Assembly (NCBI RefSeq): GCF_032854445.1 | Contig: NC_088295.1 | Coordinates: forward strand, 24,293,385 to 24,357,384 | Length of the DNA stretch: 64,000 nt | Source: Liolophura sinensis | Lineage: Eukaryota; Mollusca; Polyplacophora; Chitonida; Chitonidae | Direction of reading: 5' to 3' | Part shown: positions 13,401-21,060 of the stretch, piece after piece | How positions within the stretch are numbered: the stretch's first letter is position 1 | Layout of the letters: each line of letters starts with the position of its first letter | Translations under genes and position numbers: made by a program | The notes under the pieces: model-generated | Told to the model about the DNA's origin: nothing | Seen by the model: the letters and a program-made list of their open reading frames with translations, nothing else | Database searches by the model: none

Positions 13401-16400
13401 AAGATGCAGCCACTGGTAGAACATGTAGCTGAGATGTTAGTTCATGTGTTTGATGCAATATGCTTAAGTATGGTGTGAAATACTAAACAAGTAAATAAAT
13501 ATCGGTACTTTTGTATTGGCACAACTGGTAAGGGGAGACTACTCCTAGTGTGACGTGTAACCTTCAGAAGACTACTGTGTACAGTGTGCCTGTCAATTTT
13601 GTATTAGTGTTTACTAACTTTGTATAAGAAATGAACATGTATTCTACAATGTAACACATGCTTGACAAAACCTGATATAAGTCTTAGTTGCTCTGGGTAA
13701 CAGGAGTCACATATTCCCCTGGCCTTTGTTTTAGGTATAACCGAGAACAGCTGTTCAAGACTCATCCCCTGGTAGAACATGTAGCTGAAATGTTAGTTCG
13801 GGTGTTTGTTGCAATCGAGATGACTGGACAGAATGTAGAGTTTGAAATCAAGTTCCAGTACAGACAACCCATGTATGCCGTCCTGGACTACATCTGGAAG
13901 ATAGATGTCCATAAGAAAGCTTTCATTGTGAGTAAATTGGTGTGTTAAACAACACGTACATGTGTCGTCAAAGTTTTGTGACTCATTGTCTGTAGTGCTC
14001 TTGTGTGATACCAGGTTTTATGAATTGTTATTTGTAATGCCTTTAATTTGTAGTGCAGTATTTATATGGCCTGCCCGGTGGGAGGTAATGTCATACAGGG
14101 AGCATTGGCGCTGACATCTAATAGCAGTTAAAGCTTTTTTAAGGATGTTAAGGATGCTAAACTGGTTTCTTAAGAACTTCATGTACTAAGCTCAAGATGC
14201 AAACAGTTTTGCTCTGAATTGGAATAAATGATAATAACTGTAAATTTCTTTGGCTTGAATGTAAATGTCATGAAAGTACTTAATCTATTGAGCTGAAGTG
14301 GCTTTCATGTGCCTACTATACACAAGGTTTTTACTATCCTTGTTGTGGATTGTGTGGACACACTAAAAGCGTAATCCATATGTGAGATCCCATTATGCAG
14401 GGGATAAAAAAGAGAAGCTTAACTGAACAGCAGTACTGACACTTGTTTTATTGGTGTTGGTCAGTCAGTTTGATGGGTAGACTTCCAGTGTAAAGATTTA
14501 CCAAGTCACTGCTCTTCTTTTCGCATATGATAAATAGTCTGTCTGTGACAGTATAATGTATGTGTGTCAAAATACTATATTTTGGTTTAGAGGTCAGTGA
14601 TTGAACCTCACTTGAACATCATGCATTTTTACGAACTGTTCAGATGGGCTACCTTTGTTCTCTGAATGCCTTGTTATTAGTGAAAACACATAGTCTGTGT
14701 ATTTATGTTAGAACCTTCAGTTCAGTTGCATTCTCTTGTCACCAGAAACTGGCAAAAGAAGCTGAGGAGAATATTGAGGCGACTGATGCACCTCTGTTTC
14801 TGCGCTTCATCAACCTGCTGATTAATGATGCTACATTTCTGCTGGATGAGGCCCTTCAGGTATGGTCATTTCACCTTGTCAAAAATGTGCAAACACTGGC
14901 AAAATGCTTCTATTTTATTTTCTGCGGAAAACAAAACTATCAAACGTATTGATCATAAAAAAACACATCTGAAAGATTTAAAAAAAAAAATGAATAGATT
15001 AAGTGCATTTAAATGTTTGATTTCTAGAGTGGGCTTCTAGATATTGGACCATATTTATATATTGTGTTGTCACATGGATGCCTGTTACATTAATGTTTGG
15101 CTATTGAGAAAATCCTATTGAAGTATGTGAACTAATTTTGACCATAAATACATGTACAGGATATGGATATGGTCCATAATTAAATACCACTGTAAAATTT
15201 AGAAGATTTAAATACCTTGAATTCTATTCTAAAAGATGAAGAAAAGTATGTTTTAAGGACTGCTCACAAATATACCTGTCCATCTATATTGCTTGTGTAA
15301 TCTTTTGAGCAAGAAGTTTTTGTTCAACTTCAAGACACATAGTCTACCCATTGATGTCTTGACCTGAATAATTTTTTTAGAGCATTGCTTTATTTTTACA
15401 TATTTATCAAGTGTTTCTTGCTGTTCCCCATAACTTTGAAAGATGCGGGGAGGGATAAGTGCGTGCTTTGGGTTTAACGTTGTACAAAACAATTTTTATG
15501 CACCCCTGCTAATAGGCGAAGCATACTAGGTTATAGTGATTTTGTCCATCTGTTTGTCCATCCCTTTTTGTGTCGGGACTAAAATTCCAACAGTTTTCAA
15601 CATAGTTTTAATTTTTGGTGGATACAGAGATACACAGATAACGATGTGTCGCAACTCACATTTGTCCACTTCTGTGGTTGTCATGGTTACCAGATTGCCA
15701 TTTCCTTATGTATACTATATAAATAGATATGATTTTGTGTCCGGGCTACAACTCCATCTATGTTCTGCATAAAGTTTTCATTTGTGGTGAACTCATTTGT
15801 CCACTTGCGCAGTTGCCTTTGTAACCACATACCTATCATCAACACCCATGAAGATTCCCCTCAGGGGTTATACTCACCATAATGCTGCTGGTATTTTTTT
15901 TATATATTTCAAACAAATGCATTTGTTGGGGGATAAGTTGTGTTCACCTGAACTCTTGTTCATTCATATGAAGGAGGCCTTAGAGTGCATGTTGCAGGAT
16001 GGATTTCTGCTGCTCTTTTATTTAATGTTGCATTACTGAGACAACTTACCGAAGGCAAGTATGTCATCCGAGCCATTATACTGATATGCGTCAACCAGTC
16101 GTTGCACTTCCTAATGCTGAACGCCAAGCAAGGAAGCTACAACTTCCTCTTTTGAGGTCTTAGGTGTGACCCGACCAAGGATTGAACCTGGATCTACCTC
16201 GGTCTCGTATTAAAGTACGTGTATATGTGTATAACAATTTACAGTACATTGTTACATAGTTACTCTGAAATATGTGTTTACCAAGTATGTAAATTAGTTT
16301 CAGTATTCAGTGTTTCTCTTGTTTTATTTTCTTGTTTTATTGAACACTGGTTACCTTTATATGTATTCCTTTGGAATCACTATTATTGTATTTGCCTGCC

Positions 16401-19400
16401 ACTCTACAGTCACGAAGAAGAACATGTATGTATTCCCCGACAGTCACAACATTCTGTCCTTTCCTGTTGACAGTACATGAGCGAGTTAAAGGTGAAGCAG
16501 CAAGAGAAGGAGAGTGGAGCCTGGTCTCAGCTGTCTCAGGAAGAGCAGGCTGCAGCCTACAGTAGCTTTCGCACCACCACAAGACTCGCCCACGTGTATA
16601 ACATCATGTCCAACAGCACCATCCACACACTTACCTTCCTGACAGAGGACATCCGCTCCATCTTCACTCACAGCGTCATGCGGGAACGTGTGGCCAGCAT
16701 GCTGAACTTCTTCCTTTTACATCTGGTCAGAGCCTCATACATGTCTTTAGCTTTACTTGTGACTTAGCAGTGGGGAGCATCTTTATTTAATCTGCCTGAA
16801 TTTCTGTGTGGTACTTGTGACGTAGATTTCTGAAAAACTAAGACTTAGGACTACTTTCTAATTTTACAGATTTTGGATTTCTTCCAAATTTGCTGCATAC
16901 TTTCTCCTTGCTGTGGAAATGGACTGATTTTTCTGTATATTTAATAAATGAAATTTCATTGAAAACAGGTGGATGGGTAGGTGGGTAGGTGAGGTGCGGG
17001 ATTTTTGTTGGAAACACCCTGTCTGTCCGTCTGTCTCTGTAGACACGATTTTATCCATGCATTGCCTCCCAAACCATTGCATCGATTCTGAGAAGCTTAC
17101 CATACACCTTGCCTATTATCTGAACTTGTGGATACTAGTTAAATTTTAGGACTTTACGTAACTGGGCCTTCCATGTGTTCAGATTTTGTCCGTGCATCTC
17201 CTCCCAAACTACTGCACAGATTTTTATTAAACTCACCATATATATGGCCTATTAACTGAACTTGTGCATGCTTACGTGTAATGGCAATCAGGTAATTATT
17301 TTCATAATTATCCCCATTTAGGGTGGGGGTATAACAGTACTTTTCCATGGAGATGTATTCAGATTTTGTCCATGTAACTCTTCCTGCAGTACTGAACCTA
17401 CCTGTATTTCCATGATACTTCTTCATCTACATCTTGCCTATAACCTAAACTTGTGCATGCTCAAGTTCAGTGACAATTGGGAAATTATTTTCATAACAAC
17501 ACCCGTTCAGACACTTAGTGTAATAATGGAATGTCATGTACACTGAATTGTCTTCTAATTGCTACATGTCTCCAACTGGATGTTACCAGTAGTGCAATTA
17601 CAAAGCCATGTGCACTGCAGACAGTGCTGTTGGAGTGGTGCGACATCACAAAGCCATGTGCACTGCAGACAGTGCTGTTGGAGTGGTGCGACATCACAAA
17701 GCCATGTGCACTGCAGACATTGCTGTTGGAGTGGTGCGACATCACAAAAACATGTGCACTGCAGACAGTGCTGTTGGAGTGGTGCGACATCACAAAGCCA
17801 TGTACACCGCAGAAAGTGCTGTTGGAGTGGTGCGATATCACAAAGCCATGTGCACCGCAGACAGTGCTGTTGGAGTGGTGCAACATCACAAAGCCATGTG
17901 CACCGCAGACAGTGCTGTTGGAGTGGTGCGACATCACAAAGCCATGTGCACCGCAGAAAGTGCTGTTGGAGTGGTGCGACATCACAAAGCCATGTGCACT
18001 GCAGACAGTGCTGTTGGAGTGGTGCGACATCACAAAAACATGTCATGGATGCAACGTCACAAACACAAATCTCAAACTGTGACAAACACCTGAACTTGTC
18101 ACGATCATTCTGAACAGTGAACCTGGGTAGTATTAATTTTACTGTGCATGTTATAAATTATTTAATTTGCACTCATTCGTTGTATATACTTTTGGTGAAG
18201 TTAATCATAATTGATAATTCATTGAACTAGTGCAGTGCTTATTGGATACATTTGGAAACAGTTTCACTGTCATTATGAAGCCCTTTAGTATATCTGACAG
18301 ATGTCGGATTTCTGACAGATGTAGGATTTTTTGCTGAAGGAATGAACTCCTAAAGTGTTACACTATATATGTTAGTCTGTTTATTTTGTTTGATGACAGG
18401 TTGGCCCAAAGCAGAAGAACTTTGCTGTGAAGGACAAGAATGAGTACGAGTTCAAGCCTCATCAGATAGTCTCTGACATCACACAGATGTACATAAACCT
18501 GGGTGAGAATGATGACTTTTGTGCGGCTGTCTCTGCTGATGGACGATCATTCTCCCCTGACCTTTTCCCAAAGGCCGTCATTGTCTTACAGAAAATTGGC
18601 CGACCTCCAGAGATTATTGGTGACTTCCTGGCCCTAGAGGAGAAAATCAATGTAAGACATCTGTGGTTATAAACCTAAAGCATTTACCCAATGTATGGCA
18701 ATCTTCAGGTGTGTTTACGCATTGACTTTAGAGTGCCATATCAAATTTAGATATATGTTTGTTCAACACCATGAAAGTGGTGAGAACATTAAAATGTTCT
18801 CCATGTGCCCATTCTTTACTTGTCCTTCCTGATTTCTGGTGAATAGCATATCTGGAAGAGTTTTCAACTTTATGGGAAGGCTCATGCTGACCTGTACTCA
18901 AGGTCAGCAGTGAGTCAGTGGGCGTTGATTTTCATCACTCTACATAAGCCAGTATGGCTATTGCTGGCCACCATGCCCTTCTCTTATAATAAGTTAGCAT
19001 GTTCTGAAATTGGCAGTTTGTTTCATATTAAGACAGTGGGGACCTGTAGGCTACTGATTTTGTCTTGTGTTAAACATTTGGAGAAGTTTATCACACGTTT
19101 TGGCATGTAAATTATTTTACACTCAAGCTAATGTTTCAAAAACATGAAAATAGTGCTACATTTTGTTGTAATTCAAAAAAAAAAAAAAGGTTTTACCTTC
19201 CTTGGCATGAACAAAATGTGATATATAAGTATAAATCTTCACAGTGTATGCTATTTATGGGAATCATGTACATATAATGTACATTGTGTTATGTATAAAT
19301 CATGTGACTATCCGTGAATCAAAGACGCCATGACAGCCCAATCAAATAAATAAATGAGAAACACAGGTGAGGTTAAATGTCCTGGGCTGTGTGCTAAGCC

Positions 19401-20111
19401 TAAATGTCACATAAATAAGACTGATTTTGAGTATGACATGAAACATTAATAAGAATTCTGAGAATTACTGGTAAAAAGTAGTTACCTGTAAATAGATGTA
19501 GCCAAAGCTCTGAACCTTAGGTGGTGCGAAGTATAGTATCAAATTCAACATCCAATGCAAACAACAGGTCTGAATTTAACTAAATCTAGTGACTGTTTAC
19601 CTTTGTGTTTACTGTGTCACATATTATGTTTTACATCAAACTACAATGTTTCTCATACACATCTACCAATGCTAGCACACCCAAAAATGATGACTGCACG
19701 TCCAAATAATATTCAGCAAACATTAATACAGCATTCTCAGGCAATATTTAGACACCCAGATGCTGTGCTACAAACCCAGACAGTATATGGCACACATCCA
19801 TACATGTACAAGTTTCAGCCCATCCAAACACTAGGCAACATTATACAAGACCAACATGTATTGGTGGCAGCTTCAGCCTTAATGGTGTTGTCTACTCATA
19901 CTGTCTGTCTGTCTGTGTCAAGGCTCTGAGTGAGAAGCAGCAGGAAGAGGAGGATCTGGTTGCCCACGCCCCAGAGGAGTTCCTTGACCCCATCATGGGC
20001 ACACTAATGAAGGACCCTGTCTCCCTGCCCACTTCCAAACAGATTGTGGACCGCTCTGTTATAGCCAGACACATCCTTAGGTTGGTGTAACCAGGAGAAA
20101 TAAGTACTGGC

Positions 20112-20172
<61 letters not shown>

Positions 20173-20520
20173 GGGGAGATAACTGCTGTGATTCTTTAAT
20201 AACACTTGGGGTACAGTAATCGCCAGTGATGTAAGGGGGAACTGTGAATTCGTGGTCAACAGCCAGTGAATGCCCAGTGGATTGTCCAGGGCTAACTGAA
20301 AAAAAAAATCCCAATAATCTTCACCAAAGTTCTAATTCCTGTAAGTACAGATACATGTAGACTGTATTTAAACTGCTTTGATGCTGAATTGTGTTTTCAC
20401 TTCAGTGACCAGACAGACCCATTCAACAGACAGCCTTTGACAATGGATATGGTCATCCCAGAGACAGAGCTTAAGGAAAGAATACTGTCGTGGGTTGAGA
20501 GTAAGGGCAAGTCTACATGA
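4262..20520 (+). CDS. UBE4A: Ubiquitin conjugation factor E4 A (UBE4A), 14 exons, N-terminus missing
   Basis: UBE4A-type proteins are U-box E3/E4 ligases that extend ubiquitin chains on substrates, working with an E2 and, by family knowledge of Ufd2/UBE4, with the p97/Cdc48 pathway. The exons 4262-4412, 6034-6251, 7498-7683, 8401-8518, 8796-8990, 9291-9545, 9730-9986, 13018-13184, 13735-13927, 14746-14859, 16474-16725, 18400-18651, 19923-20080 and 20406-20520 join with matching phases to 876 codons plus TGA. The Ufd2-type core fills about residues 1-786 and the U-box lies at about 804-872 ([15 protein letters not shown], then [10 protein letters not shown], then DPFNRQPL). The U-box reads much closer to UBE4A than to UBE4B. 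Vertebrate UBE4A is about 1,066 residues, so roughly 190 N-terminal residues are missing. No frameshift or internal stop occurs. All introns are GT-AG; the donors gttggt (8991 and 20081) are the weakest. Confidence 0.93.
4413..6033 (+). other. UBE4A intron containing the 42-bp minisatellite
   Basis: The intron is 1,621 bp. Most of it is the tandem array annotated at 4637-5735; the rest is AT-rich unique sequence. Confidence 0.8.
4637..5735. repeat. 42-bp minisatellite with higher-order structure
   Basis: The unit is about 42 bp (aggtagcactgtaatgggtt, then a 22-base half ending ccatcagtg), with frequent 45-48 bp variants carrying a tacatgtagcagta insert. Blocks beginning ggtagcattgtattaaat recur at about 4725, 4943 and 5292, with a diverged one at 5684, so several units have been copied together. 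Because 42 is divisible by 3, long spurious frames open on the minus strand. Confidence 0.92.
6034..6251 (+). CDS. UBE4A: UBE4A exon b (residues 51-123)
   Basis: The acceptor is ttttcag and the donor is gag|gtaact; the exon ends in phase 0. It encodes part of the helical core ([16 protein letters not shown], then [10 protein letters not shown]). Its ends match the known arrangement of this region in vertebrate UBE4A. Confidence 0.92.
6252..7497 (+). other. UBE4A intron
   Basis: The intron is 1,246 bp. It holds a 3' SINE-A fragment at about 6341-6482; the remainder is AT-rich with no recognised feature. Confidence 0.75.
6341..6482 (-). mobile_element. SINE-A fragment (tail plus part of body)
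   Basis: It reads ttatttatttatttgactgg at the tail end, then gccgtagtgggaggaaacc, gcagagcccggggggaaaccc, and ends aggaagccagcatgagctgg. This is the tail and body of the family whose full copy is at 34950-35208, in reverse orientation. The tRNA-like head is absent. Confidence 0.85.
7498..7683 (+). CDS. UBE4A: UBE4A exon c (residues 124-185)
   Basis: The acceptor is gtttcag and the donor is cag|gtaggt; both ends are phase 0. It encodes [19 protein letters not shown], aligning with the YQKTLLG-type segment of the family. Confidence 0.92.
7684..8400 (+). other. UBE4A intron
   Basis: The intron is 717 bp. Near 8150-8270 is a stretch (ttttcaatgttggtgggcct) that recurs diverged near 12525-12570 in a later intron, so it is probably an old dispersed repeat. 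Nothing else was recognised. Confidence 0.6.
8401..8518 (+). CDS. UBE4A: UBE4A exon d (residues 186-224)
   Basis: The acceptor is tttcacag and the donor is g|gtaagc; the exon ends in phase 1. It encodes the conserved helix [17 protein letters not shown]. Confidence 0.93.
8796..8990 (+). CDS. UBE4A: UBE4A exon e (residues 225-289)
   Basis: The acceptor is gttgacag and the donor is the less usual g|gttggt; the phase is 1. It encodes [18 protein letters not shown] and ends NVHLK, matching the conserved NVH(M/L) segment. The join to the next exon restores the DLSKETCL reading. Confidence 0.9.
9291..9545 (+). CDS. UBE4A: UBE4A exon f (residues 290-374)
   Basis: The acceptor is ctctccag and the donor is g|gtgagt. 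It encodes SKETCLIS at the start and a Gln/Ala-rich helix ([19 protein letters not shown]) near the end. Confidence 0.93.
9730..9986 (+). CDS. UBE4A: UBE4A exon g (residues 375-460)
   Basis: The acceptor is attttgcag and the donor is gag|gtaagt; the exon ends in phase 0. It encodes [14 protein letters not shown] and [18 protein letters not shown], both strongly conserved in UBE4A-type cores. Confidence 0.94.
9987..13017 (+). other. Longest UBE4A intron inside the window
   Basis: The intron is 3,031 bp of AT-rich sequence with short A and T runs. Apart from a diverged repeat near 12525-12570 shared with the intron at 7684-8400, I recognise no element, RNA gene or additional exon. Confidence 0.6.
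13018..13184 (+). CDS. UBE4A: UBE4A exon h (residues 461-515)
   Basis: The acceptor is ttgttag and the donor is ac|gtaagc; the exon ends in phase 2. It encodes [19 protein letters not shown], one of the best conserved family segments. Confidence 0.94.
13390..13467 (+). pseudogene. Relic duplicate of part of the next UBE4A exon
   Basis: This intronic stretch copies the start of the exon at 13735-13927: acagctgtttaagat, then ctggtagaacatgtagctg, atgttagtt and gtgtttg, with scattered substitutions. The frame stays open for about 28 codons but is flanked by an upstream TAA and a downstream TGA, and I see no proper splice sites. It is best read as a decayed exon duplication. Confidence 0.8.
13735..13927 (+). 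CDS. UBE4A: UBE4A exon i (residues 516-580)
   Basis: The acceptor is gttttag and the donor is att|gtgagt; the exon ends in phase 0. It encodes [18 protein letters not shown] and [12 protein letters not shown]. Its first part has a decayed duplicate about 345 bp upstream. Confidence 0.94.
13928..14745 (+). other. UBE4A intron
   Basis: The intron is 818 bp and AT-rich; nothing was recognised. Confidence 0.6.
14746..14859 (+). CDS. UBE4A: UBE4A exon j (residues 581-618)
   Basis: The acceptor is caccag and the donor is cag|gtatgg; both ends are phase 0. It encodes [20 protein letters not shown], close to the invariant family core motif. Confidence 0.95.
15457..16213 (-). mobile_element. SINE-B copy interrupted by another repeat
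   Basis: The SINE-B end (gtgcgtgctttgggtttaac) lies at 15457-15497. The same element resumes near 15958 (catatgaaggaggccttag) and continues through ggcaagtatgtcatccgagc and gtcaaccagtcgttgcac to a partial tRNA-like head at about 16150-16213, whose reverse strand shows a B-box-like ggttcaatcc. The near-complete copy at 36990-37324 is continuous at the equivalent place, so about 460 bp has been inserted here. Confidence 0.8.
15498..15957. repeat. Repeat nested inside SINE-B
   Basis: This insertion starts gcacccctgctaataggcg, contains diverged sub-repeats built on tttgtccatctgtttgtcc and tttgtccacttctgtgg, and ends before the SINE-B sequence resumes. Related wording (gattttgtccgtgcatctcc) occurs at 16960-17500. 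I do not recognise the family, and no coding frame is present. Confidence 0.6.
16474..16725 (+). CDS. UBE4A: UBE4A exon k (residues 619-702)
   Basis: The acceptor is gttgacag and the donor is ctg|gtcaga; both ends are phase 0. It encodes [20 protein letters not shown] and MLNFFLLHL, typical UBE4A core. It is one of the longer exons (84 codons). Confidence 0.94.
16960..17500. repeat. Three imperfect repeats of about 150-180 bp
   Basis: The motif cluster (gattttgtccgtgcatctcc, then a cccaaact..tgca segment, then accatatatatggcctatta and gaacttgtgcatgc) recurs three times, near 17047, 17185 and 17357. The copies are diverged. The wording resembles the repeat nested in SINE-B at 15498-15957. Confidence 0.6.
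17601..18048. repeat. 48-bp minisatellite, nine full copies plus a partial
   Basis: Copies start at 17601, 17649, 17697, 17745, 17793, 17841, 17889, 17937 and 17985, with a partial from 18033. The unit begins caaagccatgtgcactgcag and ends ggagtggtgcgacatca. Copies differ by only a few substitutions, so the array is young or homogenised. Because 48 is a multiple of 3, frames of 160-184 codons stay open on both strands. The substitutions change amino acids in the frames I checked, which argues against coding. Confidence 0.95.
18400..18651 (+). CDS. UBE4A: UBE4A exon l (residues 703-786)
   Basis: The acceptor is gatgacag and the donor is aat|gtaaga; both ends are phase 0. It encodes [20 protein letters not shown] and [20 protein letters not shown], the end of the Ufd2-type core before the U-box. 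Confidence 0.95.
18652..19922 (+). other. UBE4A intron
   Basis: The intron is 1,271 bp of AT-rich sequence with a poly-A run near 19175. I recognise no element or RNA gene. Confidence 0.6.
19923..20080 (+). CDS. UBE4A: UBE4A exon m, first part of the U-box (residues 787-838)
   Basis: The acceptor is gtgtcaag and the donor is ag|gttggt; the exon ends in phase 2. It encodes an acidic linker (EKQQEEEDL) and then the U-box start [15 protein letters not shown] and [10 protein letters not shown]. The Asp-Pro-Ile pattern is typical of U-box E2-contacting loops. Confidence 0.96.
20081..20405 (+). other. Last UBE4A intron with a (TA)n tract
   Basis: A (TA)n run fills about 20114-20170. The intron's 3' part is homologous to the sequence upstream of the pseudo-exon at about 33128-33210. 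Confidence 0.85.
20114..20170. repeat. (TA)n microsatellite
   Basis: This is an uninterrupted TA dinucleotide tract within the last UBE4A intron. Confidence 0.97.
20406..20520 (+). CDS. UBE4A: UBE4A terminal exon, second part of the U-box (residues 839-876)
   Basis: The acceptor is cacttcag. The codon split AG|T gives [15 protein letters not shown], followed by [14 protein letters not shown], three more residues and TGA at 20518-20520. The DPFNR motif is the second U-box signature. This exon, with about 95 bp of intron and about 165 bp of 3' sequence, has a degenerate copy near 33.1-33.5 kb. Confidence 0.96.
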
Positions 20521-21060
20521 GAATAGTTCCGACATCTGTATGGAAAGAGTTGTTGTCCAGGATTACTGGTCAGGGATAATAACAAGTTGAGGATCGAAGA
20601 TAAGCTGTGTTTATGTGCAAACAGAAGGTCCAGGTCACGGGGAAATGACAACACTCAGCCCAATATTATAGATTAGCACATCAATATACTCTAAGAATTT
20701 TGGAATTCATTAATTTTCCATCATTCCATCATAATTTTCCGTCAGATAAGAAGGACCTAAGGAGGTGAAAAAGTAACCTGATAAAATGAGAATGTTGGAA
20801 GAGGTGGAAAAGGTAAAGGAGAAATCTACTCATGGCTCTGAGTTTAAAAGTTAGATGCTCGATTTAATTGACTAGTCATATAAAGCAATTATAGGGGCAT
20901 GATATTTGTGAAGAACGCAGTGCCATTTGGATCATTTTGACTTAGTCTTGTGTTTTCGTTAGTGTGTTTCATTGAAAGCATTGTGTTAATGGCAGAAAGG
21001 TGCGGCTTAACATTGTATTATGAAACATATATGTTCATTTTTTTAAATAAAATTCGCCAG
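20521..21060 (+). other. Probable UBE4A 3' untranslated region
   Basis: Downstream of the stop, an AATAAA lies at 21046-21051 within an AT-rich stretch and is a plausible polyadenylation signal. The first 165 bp or so is conserved in the duplicate near 33.35-33.52 kb. The real end is not determinable from sequence alone. Confidence 0.5.

Larger units (their letters stand above)
14860..16473 (+). other. UBE4A intron with a split SINE-B
   Basis: The intron is 1,614 bp. From 15457 to 16213 it holds a reverse-oriented SINE-B split by a different repeat, listed separately. The rest is AT-rich. Confidence 0.75.
16726..18399 (+). other. UBE4A intron rich in tandem repeats
   Basis: The intron is 1,674 bp. 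It holds imperfect repeats around 16960-17500 and the 48-bp array at 17601-18048. Confidence 0.85.

Noticed and set aside
17601-18048. Possible CRISPR-like array
   Set aside because: Units are contiguous with no unique spacers, the genome is eukaryotic, and no cas genes are present.
17531-18113. Five overlapping frames of 160-184 codons that look like a repeat protein
   Set aside because: They are produced by a 48-bp tandem repeat, lie in a UBE4A intron, and the differences between units are not biased to silent sites.
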